9,345 nt of DNA from Anaerolineae bacterium (GCA_016928125.1 JAFGLK010000194.1:1-9345), one strand, 5' to 3'; counted from the first letter of the stretch, positions 1-6,382 are shown. Numbers and translations: made by a program. Notes: a model not told the origin generated them from the letters alone.

Positions 1-464
1 AGCATCTCGATCCCGTGGGTGAGGCCGCTGGCGCTGGTGGTGCTCATCAGCAGGCCCACCAGCAGCACCAGGTCGATCAAGCGTACGATGGAACTGAGCG
101 CCGTCAGCAGGCCGCCCACATGAACCCGCACCGGCCCCCAAGGGGCCTTGACCGCGTAGGCCAGCGTGTCATCCCCCAAGCCACCAGCGAACAGGAACTG
201 AAAGATCGCCAGCACGGCAAAGACGGGCAGGGCCGGCTTGAGGATGCGCCATACATGGCGCAGCGGCAGGCGCGCCAGCGCGGCCAGCGCGAGCACCCCC
301 AGAGCCAACGCCAGGCAGGCGCCGGTCGAAGCGGCGACGACGATGGCCACGGTGCCCAGCCCCGCCGCGAGCAGCTTGGCGCGCGGGTCGAGGCGGTGAA
401 TGGGCGACGCCCCCGGATAGTAATGGCCCAGGGTGACGTGTCTCAGCGCGTCATAGCTCGCCAT
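1..464 (-). CDS. ecfT: EcfT, transmembrane scaffold of ECF transporter (partial, 3' end outside window)
   Basis: This is the membrane-embedded T component of an energy-coupling factor importer. It couples the two EcfA ATPases to exchangeable S components that bind vitamins or metals. Reading the minus strand from ATG at 464 gives 154 residues without a stop before the window edge; the family is about 250-270 aa, so roughly 60% is visible. The N terminus has the family hallmark GHYYPGASPIHRLDPRAKL (residues 13-31), followed by hydrophobic segments near 32-65, 78-94 and 118-141, and a SGLTHGIEM stretch (146-154) as expected in CbiQ/EcfT proteins. A GGAGGAGG ribosome site at 469-476, four bases upstream, supports the start. 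The first 22 bases overlap the end of ecfA2, which implies translational coupling. The coupling motifs that contact the ATPases lie in the unseen C-terminal part. Family assignment is firm; the substrate cannot be told. Confidence 0.92.
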   Translation of the reverse strand, partial: MASYDALRHVTLGHYYPGASPIHRLDPRAKLLAAGLGTVAIVVAASTGACLALALGVLALAALARLPLRHVWRILKPALPVFAVLAIFQFLFAGGLGDDTLAYAVKAPWGPVRVHVGGLLTALSSIVRLIDLVLLVGLLMSTTSASGLTHGIEM

Positions 465-1303
465 AGGGCCTCCTCCGCCCCCTCCAGGGTCAGGGCCTCG
501 TCGGGCAGGGCCAGCCCGCGGGCGCGCAACGCGGCCATGATCTGGGCCGCCCGCGGCAGCGCCAGCCCGCAGCGGCTCAGCAACTCGGGCTGGGCAAATA
601 TCTGGCGCGTCGGCCCGGCGGCCGCGGTGCGCCCCTGATGCAGCACGGTCACCTGCCCCGCGAGGGCCGCCACCTCGTCCATGTCGTTGGACACGATCAG
701 GATCGCCATCCCCTCGCGGCGATTGAGCTCCCGCAGCAGGGCGTGGATCTCGACGCGCCCGCGGGGATCCAGGCCGGTGGTGGCTTCGTCCAGGATGAGC
801 AGCTCGGGCCGCACCGCCAGCACCCCGGCCAGCGCCACGCGGCGCATCTCGCCGCCGCTCAGAGCGTAGGTGTGTCGGTCGACGAAGCGCTCGAAATCGA
901 GGCCCACGGCGCCCATGGCCCACGCCACCCGCTCGCGCACCTGGGCGCGGGCCAGGCCCAGGCGACGCGGCCCATAGGCGATGTCGTCGCCCACATAGCG
1001 CTCCAGGAGCTGGTGGTGGGGCGACTGGAATACCAGCCCCACGCGCTGCCGCAGGCGCGCCAGGTCCGCGTCGGGCGCGCCGGTGTCGCAGCCCAGCACG
1101 TTCACGTGGCCGAGCGCTTCGGGGCGCAGCAGCCCGTCGATGAAATGCACCAGGGTGGATTTGCCCGCGCCGCTGGGGCCAACCAGCGCGGCGATCTCGC
1201 CCGCCTCGATGGTCAGATCGGCGCCGCGCAGCGCCGTCGTCGCCAGGGGCGAATCGGCCAGGTAGGTATGGCGCAGGTCGCGAATGGAAACCAGCGGGGT
1301 CAT
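443..1303 (-). CDS. ecfA2: ECF transporter ATPase, EcfA2-type
   Basis: This 286-aa cytoplasmic ABC ATPase is one half of the EcfA1A2 motor that drives vitamin or micronutrient uptake through EcfT. Motifs in order: Walker A GPSGAGKST (42-50), Q-loop FQSP with Q93, canonical signature LSGGE (148-152), Walker B LLILDE (168-173) with the catalytic Glu, and D-loop GLDP (177-180). The switch position reads VSNDMDEV, so Asn206 replaces the usual His; the codon is AAC where CAC would give His. The C-terminal tail (about 240-286) is the short helical extension typical of EcfA proteins. The ATG overlaps the ecfA1 stop by four bases (ATGA), and a GGGAGGG ribosome site lies at 1312-1318. The A1/A2 naming follows gene order and sequence feel; the family itself is certain. 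Confidence 0.93.
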   Translation of the reverse strand: MTPLVSIRDLRHTYLADSPLATTALRGADLTIEAGEIAALVGPSGAGKSTLVHFIDGLLRPEALGHVNVLGCDTGAPDADLARLRQRVGLVFQSPHHQLLERYVGDDIAYGPRRLGLARAQVRERVAWAMGAVGLDFERFVDRHTYALSGGEMRRVALAGVLAVRPELLILDEATTGLDPRGRVEIHALLRELNRREGMAILIVSNDMDEVAALAGQVTVLHQGRTAAAGPTRQIFAQPELLSRCGLALPRAAQIMAALRARGLALPDEALTLEGAEEALWRAMTR

Positions 1304-2151
1304 GCGGACGACCCTCCCAGGGACAGCAGCGCGTCGGCCAGCTCCTCCACGCCCACGATCCGTTCGTCCAGGGCCAGGCCGCGGCGGCGCAGCCCATCGG
1401 CGATGCGCGTCACGCTGGGGGGCAACAGACCGATCGCCTCCAGGGTCGCGCTCTGGGTGAGCACGTCGCGGGGCGGGCCCTGCATCACCAGGCGGCCCTG
1501 GTCCAGCACAGCCACGCGCCCGGCCAGGGCCGCCTCGTCCATGCTGTGGGTGATGGCGATAATCGCCAGCCCCTCTGCGTGCAGGCGGGCCATCAGGGCC
1601 AGCACTTCGGCGCGCGAGAGGGGGTCGAGCAGGGCGGTGGATTCGTCCAGGATCAGGCAGCGCGGCCGCATGGCCAGGATGCTGGCGATGGCCAGGCGCG
1701 CCTTCTGGCCGGTGGAGAGCAGGTGCGGATTGCGGTCCCGCACGTCGGCCAGGCCAGCCTGCGCCAGGGCCTCCTCAACGCGCTGGCGCAACTCGGCCCG
1801 CGGCAGCCCCAGGTTCTCCGGACCAAAGGCCAGCTCCTCCTCGATGCTGGGAGCGATGAACTGGTTGTCGGGGTTCTGCAGCACGATGCCCACCTTGGCG
1901 CGGATCGCGCGGAGCGCCGCGTCGTCGCCCGTGTCGAGGCCATCCACCAGCACCTGGCCCTCCTGGGGCAACAGCAGGCCGTTCAAGCACTTGGCCAGGG
2001 TCGACTTGCCCGAGCCGTTGTGGCCCACGACGGCCACGTATTCGCCCGCGCCGATCTCCAGATCCACGCCCTGCAGCGCGGGGATGGGGCGTTCGCTGGC
2101 ATGGTCGTAGGCGTAGTGCAGGTTGTGGGCCTGGATGAGCGTGCTCGACAT
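1300..2151 (-). CDS. ecfA1: ECF transporter ATPase, EcfA1-type
   Basis: This 283-aa ABC ATPase is the first gene of the ECF operon and the partner of the EcfA2-type protein. Motifs: Walker A GHNGSGKST (43-51), Q-loop LQNPDNQF with Q92 (the NPDNQ form is typical of EcfA), signature LSTGQ (145-149), Walker B LILDE (166-170), and switch ITHSMDE with His202 intact. The signature has Thr147 where the first Gly of LSGGQ is expected (codon ACC), and Walker B is followed by ST rather than the usual AT. ATG at 2151 is preceded by GGAGAG at 2157-2162 with five bases spacing. Fifteen bases further upstream the T-tract of an intrinsic terminator ends, so expression probably depends on readthrough of that attenuator. 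The length is normal for the family and the gene is intact. Confidence 0.94.
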   Translation of the reverse strand: MSSTLIQAHNLHYAYDHASERPIPALQGVDLEIGAGEYVAVVGHNGSGKSTLAKCLNGLLLPQEGQVLVDGLDTGDDAALRAIRAKVGIVLQNPDNQFIAPSIEEELAFGPENLGLPRAELRQRVEEALAQAGLADVRDRNPHLLSTGQKARLAIASILAMRPRCLILDESTALLDPLSRAEVLALMARLHAEGLAIIAITHSMDEAALAGRVAVLDQGRLVMQGPPRDVLTQSATLEAIGLLPPSVTRIADGLRRRGLALDERIVGVEELADALLSLGGSSA

Positions 2152-2176
2152 CGTCGCTCTCCACTCCAGTCAAACA

Positions 2177-2206
2177 TAAAAAACCCTCGCGCAGGCCACG
2201 CGAGGG
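2177..2206 (-). terminator. Intrinsic terminator in the ecf leader (attenuator)
   Basis: On the minus strand an eight-base perfect stem CCCTCGCG/CGCGAGGG (2206-2199 with 2191-2184; seven-base loop) is followed directly by TTTTTTA (2183-2177). The T-tract exists only in the minus direction. No minus-strand gene lies upstream within the window before the plus-strand gene at 2642, so the terminator sits inside the leader of ecfA1 rather than at the end of another operon. Confidence 0.8.
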
Positions 2207-2220
2207 CGTCATGACGGGCT

Positions 2221-2295
2221 GATCCGTCGATCCGTGTACGCCGTCTCGGTCGCAGCGCGATCCAAGCGACAGGTTGTACAGACGATCCGTCTCGG
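2221..2295. repeat. Short direct repeats in the ecf leader
   Basis: GATCCGT occurs three times (2221-2227, 2229-2235, 2284-2290; the first two in tandem), and CCGTCTCGG twice (2241-2249, 2287-2295). One copy of the nine-base repeat forms part of the antiterminator candidate; the other belongs to the local hairpin at 2280-2292. The two copies could therefore compete for the same partner in RNA. Alternatively they are binding sites for a DNA-binding regulator. Confidence 0.5.
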
Positions 2296-2324
2296 CGCCT
2301 CCAGCGGAGGTCGCCGGCGAGAGG

Positions 2325-2353
2325 AGTATACATCCACTGAGCGCGGGGCACAA
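2325..2353 (-). promoter_or_regulatory. Putative promoter for the ecf operon
   Basis: On the minus strand a -10 box TATACT (2330-2325, five of six matches) has TTGTGC (2353-2348, three of six) 17 bases upstream. Transcription would start near 2318 and give a leader of about 165 nt before ecfA1. The -35 box is weak, so a promoter further upstream that includes the folded region 2386-2455 is not excluded. Confidence 0.4.
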
Positions 2354-2385
2354 ATGGGAGTCAAGGAGCGCCGACCTCCCGGTAG

Positions 2386-2455
2386 GCAGGGGACGCAGCG
2401 GGGTGCCGATCTGCGTCTGGGCCTGCTCCTGTGGGCGCATGGCATGCGCCCCTGC
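2386..2455. other. Nested inverted repeats, potential three-way junction
   Basis: Three pairings fit together. The outer arms GCAGGGG (2386-2392) and CCCCTGC (2449-2455) are perfectly complementary. They enclose GACGCAG/CTGCGTC (2392-2398 with 2411-2417) and GGGCGCAT/ATGCGCCC (2433-2440 with 2444-2451). The junction strand is 2418-2432. If the last few shared bases are divided between helices, a compact three-way junction results on either strand. The 2433-2451 dyad alone (nine-base arms around one base) could instead be a protein-binding site. No T-tract follows in either direction. Confidence 0.45.
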
Positions 2456-2519
2456 TTCGGCGAGGGCGGAGGTTCTCGAAGGGCCGCCCGGGATCCGCTG
2501 TGTGCGCTGGCGCCGCCCC

Positions 2520-2548
2520 TTGCCTTGGCCCACATCCTGGGCTAGAAT
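2520..2548 (+). promoter_or_regulatory. Putative promoter for the ThuA-like/SDR operon
   Basis: TTGCCT (2520-2525, four of six to the -35 consensus) and TAGAAT (2543-2548, five of six to the -10 consensus) are separated by the ideal 17 bases. The start would fall near 2555, leaving about 87 nt of untranslated leader before the ATG at 2642. Confidence 0.55.
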
Positions 2549-2641
2549 GGCCGCCGCTGCCTGGGCGCCGAGATCTGGGCCTCGATCGAGGCTACAGTGG
2601 AAGCGCGCTCTCGCATGTCATCACACATCGGAGGTTCAACC

Positions 2642-3289
2642 ATGCAAGTACTCGTGTTGTGCGACGACCACGACCATCCCTCGAGCCGCGTGCGGAGCGG
2701 GCTTGAGGCCCTGGGCGACCACGAGTTCCACTTTGACTTTATCGAGGACGCGACCGAGTGGTCGGCGGAACGGATGCGGCGCTATCCCGTCGTGCTCCTG
2801 GCCAAGTCGAACCATGTCTCGGCGGCGGATCGCTCCCCCTGGATGACGCCCGAGGTGGAGCAGGCGTTTTTCGAATATGTCCTGATGGGCGGCGGGCTGC
2901 TGGCGGTACACTCGGGCACGGCGGGCTATCGGGAGACGCCCGGGCTGCGCCGCCTGCTGGGGGGCGTGTTCGATCATCATCCCAAGCAGTGCCCGGTGAC
3001 CTTCCAGCCTGCCGAAGGTCACTCGTTGGCGGTGGGATGCGAGCCCTTTACGGTGGTGGACGAGCACTATTTCATGACCGTCGACGACCCCAACGTGGAC
3101 GTATTCGCCACCACGACCTCGAAGAATGGAGCCCAGCCCGGGGCCTGGACTCGCAGCGTGTGGCTGGGACGGGTGTGCGTCCTGACGCCCGGGCACAACC
3201 CGGAGGTCTGGCTGCAGCCTGGCTTCCAGGCCGTGCTGCGCAACGCCTTGCGTTGGTGCCGCACCTATCACCCCATTCCGAGGCGTTGA
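2642..3289 (+). CDS. ThuA-like domain protein (trehalose-utilization family)
   Basis: This 215-aa single-domain protein has the ThuA fold, which resembles class I glutamine amidotransferases. Family hallmarks: an N-terminal MQVLVLCDDHDHPSSRVR strand-loop (1-18), the turn GGGLLAVHSGTAGY (83-96), the DEHYF motif (140-144) and LTPGHNPEVW near the C terminus (181-190). The amidotransferase cysteine at the nucleophile elbow is absent (VHSG instead), as is usual in ThuA proteins, so glutaminase activity is not expected. ThuA relatives occur in sugar catabolism gene sets, often with oxidoreductases acting on disaccharides. No signal peptide is seen, so it is likely cytoplasmic. ATG 2642 is chosen over an in-frame ATG at 2597 because GGAGG at 2630-2634 precedes it by seven bases and the upstream residues do not resemble the family. 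It is probably co-transcribed with the following SDR. The exact reaction is unknown. Confidence 0.85.
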   Translation: MQVLVLCDDHDHPSSRVRSGLEALGDHEFHFDFIEDATEWSAERMRRYPVVLLAKSNHVSAADRSPWMTPEVEQAFFEYVLMGGGLLAVHSGTAGYRETPGLRRLLGGVFDHHPKQCPVTFQPAEGHSLAVGCEPFTVVDEHYFMTVDDPNVDVFATTTSKNGAQPGAWTRSVWLGRVCVLTPGHNPEVWLQPGFQAVLRNALRWCRTYHPIPRR

Positions 3290-3290
3290 G

Positions 3291-4028
3291 ATGGTGGAGC
3301 AGACCGCTTTCGTCACCGGCGCCGATCGGGGCCTGGGTCAGGGCCTGACGGTGCGCCTGCTGGAGTCGGGCTGGCGGGTCTACGCCGGGCAGTACCTACC
3401 CGACTGGCCTGAGCTGGACGCGCTGGCGGCGCGCTATCCCGAACGGCTCGAGATCGTATCTCTGGATGTGTCCTCGGAGGGCTCGGTGCACGCCGCAGCG
3501 AAGCGCGTGGCCGAGTGCGTCGCTGGCCTCGATCTGTTGATCAACAACGCGGGGGTGGGCTCGCCCACCAGCGAGCGCAGCATCCACGTGCGCGACACGC
3601 GCGAACCTCAGGACTATGGCGAGATGCACCGCATGTTCGACGTGAACGCGCTGGGGCCGCTGCGCGTGGCGGAGGCGTTCCTGCCGCTGCTCGACCGGGG
3701 CGTGCTCAAACGGCTGGCCTTTGTGTCATCCGAGGCGGGCAGCATCAACGCCAGCCGGCGCACGAACAACTATGGCTATTGCATGTCCAAGGCCGCGCTC
3801 AACATGGGCGTCCGCATCCTGTTCAACGCCTTGCGCCCCAAGGGTTACACCTTCCGGGTGTACCATCCCGGCTGGCTGCGCAGCTATATGCGCGGCGTCA
3901 AGAACACCGAGGCCGACCTCGAGCCGGAGGAGGCCGCAGTGCCCGCGATCCGCTATTTCTGCGCCGATCTGGCCGACGAGGACCGGCTGGTGCTGCGTGA
4001 CTGGCGCGGGCACGAATGGCCCTGGTAG
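3291..4028 (+). CDS. Short-chain dehydrogenase/reductase, C-factor-like
   Basis: This 245-aa classical SDR is an NAD(P)-dependent oxidoreductase with a Rossmann fold. Visible motifs: cofactor loop TGADRGLG (9-16), LDVSS (58-62), NNAG (85-88), FVSSEAGS (144-151) with Ser147 the likely catalytic serine, and YCMSK with Tyr163 and Lys167. The serine-tyrosine distance is 16 residues, longer than the common 13, and YGYCMSKAALNM resembles the CsgA/C-factor subgroup of SDRs. Asp12-Arg13 in the cofactor loop does not settle cofactor choice. The start lies one base after the stop of the ThuA-like gene, so the two are almost certainly translated from one mRNA and may act on the same sugar-like or polyol substrate (inference). 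The C terminus DWRGHEWPW is rich in aromatic residues and ends the protein cleanly. Confidence 0.9.
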   Translation: MVEQTAFVTGADRGLGQGLTVRLLESGWRVYAGQYLPDWPELDALAARYPERLEIVSLDVSSEGSVHAAAKRVAECVAGLDLLINNAGVGSPTSERSIHVRDTREPQDYGEMHRMFDVNALGPLRVAEAFLPLLDRGVLKRLAFVSSEAGSINASRRTNNYGYCMSKAALNMGVRILFNALRPKGYTFRVYHPGWLRSYMRGVKNTEADLEPEEAAVPAIRYFCADLADEDRLVLRDWRGHEWPW

Positions 4029-4035
4029 CTGGCCC

Positions 4036-4054
4036 GCGGCCCTCAAGGGGCTGC
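4036..4054. terminator. Hairpin between convergent genes, possible terminator
   Basis: GCGGCCCT and GGGGCTGC (4036-4043 and 4047-4054) form an eight-pair stem with two G-T pairs and a three-base loop. It lies in the 28-base gap between the SDR stop and the end of the URO-D-like gene. There is no T-tract on either strand, so a terminator role rests only on position. Confidence 0.35.
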
Positions 4055-4056
4055 CC

Positions 4057-5100
4057 TCAGCCGACCGTGACCAGCGCCAGCCCGCGCGGGTCGAGCTCGG
4101 CCTGTGCGGAGGCCAGGTGAGGCTCCGCCAGGCTCAGGAGCAGTGGGTGTCCCCGAGCCTGCAGGTCGCGGGCCACGTCGAGGAGCGCGGGCCAGGCCGC
4201 CGCATCGCCCGCGTCCTCGACGATCTGAATCGCCGCGCCGGGCAAGTTGCCCCACAGGCGGGCGTGGGTCAGGGCGCCCGAGTGGCTATGGACCAGCAGA
4301 TGGTCAAACGCGGCGCAGATGCGCCGATCATGGGGCAGGAAGAGCTCGGCATAGCTGCGCGGAGAGAGCAGCCCGGCGGCGTCCACGGCGATCGCCGCCA
4401 GCGTCCCAGGCGCCCAGAGGCCGTAGCGGTGCAAGTAGCCCCCCGCGGTCGGTGGGACCAGCGCCAGCACCTCCCGCGCCAGGTCAATCCAGAGCGCGGT
4501 CAGCTTCTCCAGCACGGGTGATAGGCTCGCGGGGTCATCGGCCACCCGCAGGGCCAGCGCCTCATCGCCTAGAGCCTGGGCCAGCAGATCGACCGGCCCG
4601 CGGCCGTGGAAGGTGGCGATGGGCAGGCGCGCCGCATCACGGCCGCAGAGGGCCACGAGTTGGCTCACGCCCTGGCGAAGCGCCCCCCGCCAGACGCCGC
4701 CCACATCGGGATCGAGGCTTTGAAGCTGCTCCCAGCCGCCCGGCAGTCGCCCCCAGCGCTGCACCCCCGATCTCCTGGCCACGTACACGGGGCAGCCCAG
4801 GATGGCGATCATCCAGGGCGGCTGGCCGGGCAGCTCGAGACAGCGAAAGAGATCGCCATCCAGAACGCTGGACGCGGCCGTGCGCCGCTCCAGGTCGTCC
4901 AGCGCGGCCGGCAGGCCGGCCAGGAAGGCACGCGGCGTGAGGCGCTCGAACGCCTCGTCGGACTCGGGCAGCGACGTGCGCCGCGTGCTGCACTGGATCA
5001 GTGGATGCTCGGCGGCGGTCCGTCGCCAGAAGGCGCGATGGCGCGCCAGCAGCACACGGGCTGCTGGCGCATCGAGGCCGGGCGCCGGAGGTTGGTGCAC
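4057..5100 (-). CDS. URO-D superfamily protein, divergent
   Basis: This 347-aa protein resembles the uroporphyrinogen decarboxylase superfamily (PF01208), which includes HemE and corrinoid-dependent methyltransferases such as MtaA. Supporting segments: FHGRGPVDLLAQALGDEAL (164-182; the usual GP-D-LL helix), PRSYAELFLPHDRRI (247-261), LLVHSHSGALTH (268-279) and GAAIQIVED (288-296), matching the late barrel strands. The N-terminal RQAGR motif of true HemE is missing, so heme biosynthesis is unlikely. MtaA-type enzymes bind zinc with an H-x-C pair; the equivalent place here seems to read HSH (271-273), so metal binding may differ or be lost. The start codon is GTG at 5100, supported by AGGAGGGG at 5108-5115 seven bases upstream. 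It lies 39 bases after the Mrp gene and is probably in the same operon. Substrate unknown; assignment is to superfamily only. Confidence 0.68.
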   Translation of the reverse strand: MHQPPAPGLDAPAARVLLARHRAFWRRTAAEHPLIQCSTRRTSLPESDEAFERLTPRAFLAGLPAALDDLERRTAASSVLDGDLFRCLELPGQPPWMIAILGCPVYVARRSGVQRWGRLPGGWEQLQSLDPDVGGVWRGALRQGVSQLVALCGRDAARLPIATFHGRGPVDLLAQALGDEALALRVADDPASLSPVLEKLTALWIDLAREVLALVPPTAGGYLHRYGLWAPGTLAAIAVDAAGLLSPRSYAELFLPHDRRICAAFDHLLVHSHSGALTHARLWGNLPGAAIQIVEDAGDAAAWPALLDVARDLQARGHPLLLSLAEPHLASAQAELDPRGLALVTVG

Positions 5101-5139
5101 GGGTGGGCCCCTCCTGTCATACCCGAGTTGCAGGCGGGG

Positions 5140-6210
5140 CTATTGGGGCAGGCAGGCCTCATCGGGCATGATCGCCAGGAGCTTGTCTAGCAGCAGCTCG
5201 AACTCGTCCACCTCGTGGGCCTCGAGATCCCCGCGATCCGCCACCTCGGCCAGCTCAGGGTCGATGGGCATGCGCCCCAGGAGTGGCGCCCCCAAGCGTT
5301 GCGCCAGCTCGAATGCGTGGCTGCTGCCAAACAGCTCGATCATCTTGCCGCAATCGGGGCACTTCACATAGCTCATGTTCTCGATCACGCCCAAGACCGG
5401 GATCGAGAGCTGGGCGGCCATGGAGGCGGCCTTTTGCACCACCATGCCCGCCAGGCTCTGGGGCGTGGTGACCAGCACGATGCCGTTGAGCGGGATGGTC
5501 TGCATCACAGTCAGCGAGGCATCCGAGGTGCCGGGCGGCAGATCGACGATCAGGTAATCCAAGGCGCCCCAGACCACATCGCCATAGAATTGCTTGATGG
5601 CACCGCTGATCAGCGGCCCGCGCCAGATCACGGCCTGGTTGACGTCGGCCAGCAACAGGTTGATCGACATGACCTTGATGCCCAGGGGCGACGTGATGGG
5701 CAGAATGCCCAGCGGGCTGCCCAGCGGGTGGCCAGGCTCCTCGCCCAGGAGCATCTTGGGGATGGACGGGCCGGTGATGTCCGCGTCGAGCAGGCCTACG
5801 GTGTAGCCGCGCTTGCGCAGCGCCACGGCCAGCAGGGCCGACACGGTGGACTTGCCCACGCCCCCCTTGCCGCTGACCACGGCCACCACGTGCGCGATGC
5901 GGTTCACGGCCGCCGCAGAGCCCTGGTCAGCCTGGCGCGGCCCAAAGACGCGCTCCTTCTCGTCGGCGGTCATCTCACGCGTGGCGATCTGCACATCGCG
6001 CACGCCCTCCAGCGCCAGCAAGCGCTGACGCGCGTCGTCTTGCATGCGCCCACGCATCGGGCAGGCCAAGGTGGTCAAGGCCAGGGTAAAGCTCACGACG
6101 CCATCATCCAGAGCCAGGTCGTGCACCATCCCTAGATCGACGATGCTGCGGTTCAGCTCAGGGTCCATCACCTGGTCCAGCGTCTCCCGGACGGTCTCAA
6201 GATTGGGCAT
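5140..6210 (-). CDS. mrp: Mrp/ApbC-type Fe-S cluster carrier ATPase with N-terminal MIP18 (DUF59) domain
   Basis: This 356-aa P-loop NTPase binds and hands over Fe-S clusters to apo-proteins in the cytoplasm. The N-terminal MIP18/DUF59 domain (about 1-85) shows MDPELNRSIVDLGMVHDL and TTLACPM with Cys50. The ATPase domain starts near 105 with the deviant Walker A GKGGVGKS (114-121), followed by DADITGPS (142-149) and DLPPGTSD (223-230). The metal-binding CPDC pair is at 284-287; two such cysteines bridge a cluster in the dimer. The frame is open for 90 residues further upstream, but ATG 6210 is chosen because AGGAG precedes it by seven bases and the upstream residues look like untranslated leader. 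Length and motifs are normal. The URO-D-like gene follows on the same strand. Confidence 0.94.
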   Translation of the reverse strand: MPNLETVRETLDQVMDPELNRSIVDLGMVHDLALDDGVVSFTLALTTLACPMRGRMQDDARQRLLALEGVRDVQIATREMTADEKERVFGPRQADQGSAAAVNRIAHVVAVVSGKGGVGKSTVSALLAVALRKRGYTVGLLDADITGPSIPKMLLGEEPGHPLGSPLGILPITSPLGIKVMSINLLLADVNQAVIWRGPLISGAIKQFYGDVVWGALDYLIVDLPPGTSDASLTVMQTIPLNGIVLVTTPQSLAGMVVQKAASMAAQLSIPVLGVIENMSYVKCPDCGKMIELFGSSHAFELAQRLGAPLLGRMPIDPELAEVADRGDLEAHEVDEFELLLDKLLAIMPDEACLPQ

Positions 6211-6297
6211 GATCCTACTCCTGCTAGGTTTCCGCGTGCACGTCAGGTCAGGGGCACGCGTCACAATATAGTTGACAGAACCTGGCAAAGCTGGGGG

Positions 6298-6306
6298 ATT
6301 ATACCA
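6298..6306 (-). promoter_or_regulatory. Extended -10 promoter for mrp
   Basis: The minus strand reads TGGTATAAT: a perfect -10 hexamer (6303-6298) with the extended TG motif directly upstream. No good -35 box stands 17-18 bases further up, as is common for extended -10 promoters. The start would be near 6291, about 80 nt before the mrp ATG. GTCA-N9-TGAC (6260-6276) lies just inside the transcript and could be a weak operator. Confidence 0.6.
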
Positions 6307-6382
6307 CACCCGGCGCATGGGGCCGAAAACTCGCAGCGAATCGCGAAATCCCGGGTCGGCTACCGCTCGCTCGGCGGCCGAT

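Larger units (their letters stand above)
2152..2318 (-). promoter_or_regulatory. Structured 5' leader of the ecf operon (candidate attenuator/riboswitch)
   Basis: No gene is visible here on the minus strand, yet the stretch is rich in pairing potential and ends in an intrinsic terminator just before the ecfA1 ribosome site. On the minus strand, 2248-2238 (CGAGACGGCGT) can pair with 2209-2199 (ACGCCCTCGCG) in 9 of 11 positions. The second segment contains most of the 5' arm of the terminator, so the two pairings exclude each other. A local hairpin lies at 2280-2292 (AGACG/CGTCT, three-base loop). The leader is of riboswitch length, and ECF transporter genes are commonly riboswitch-controlled, but I could not match it to the TPP, FMN, cobalamin, THF, preQ1 or fluoride consensus. 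Regulation by attenuation is inference. Confidence 0.5.

Noticed and set aside
638..2110. A 490-codon open frame on the plus strand opposite the two ECF ATPase genes
   Set aside because: It is antisense to two genes with full ABC motifs, its product is Ala/Arg/Ser/Gln-rich without domains, and long antisense frames are expected at this GC content.
2200..2460. Assignment of the ecf leader to a known riboswitch class (cobalamin, TPP, FMN, THF, fluoride)
   Set aside because: Only short resemblances are present, such as CCTACCGG as in FMN or TGACGCC as in fluoride; the conserved cores are not found by eye.
2552..2566. GCCTGGGC on the plus strand resembling the 3' end of ZTP riboswitches
   Set aside because: The required upstream helix and pseudoknot partner are not visible, and it lies at the predicted transcription start of the ThuA-like operon.
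2597..2641. Upstream ATG giving the ThuA-like protein 15 extra residues
   Set aside because: The downstream ATG at 2642 has a clear GGAGG site and starts exactly at the family's first strand.
4057..5100. hemE (uroporphyrinogen decarboxylase of heme synthesis)
   Set aside because: The N-terminal RQAGR motif and surrounding active-site sequence are absent, and no other heme gene is nearby.
6272..6305. TTGACA at 6272-6277 as the -35 box of a plus-strand promoter
   Set aside because: The nearest -10-like sequence is at 22 bases spacing (TATACC) or poorly matched at 17-19 bases; the region is better explained by the minus-strand mrp promoter.
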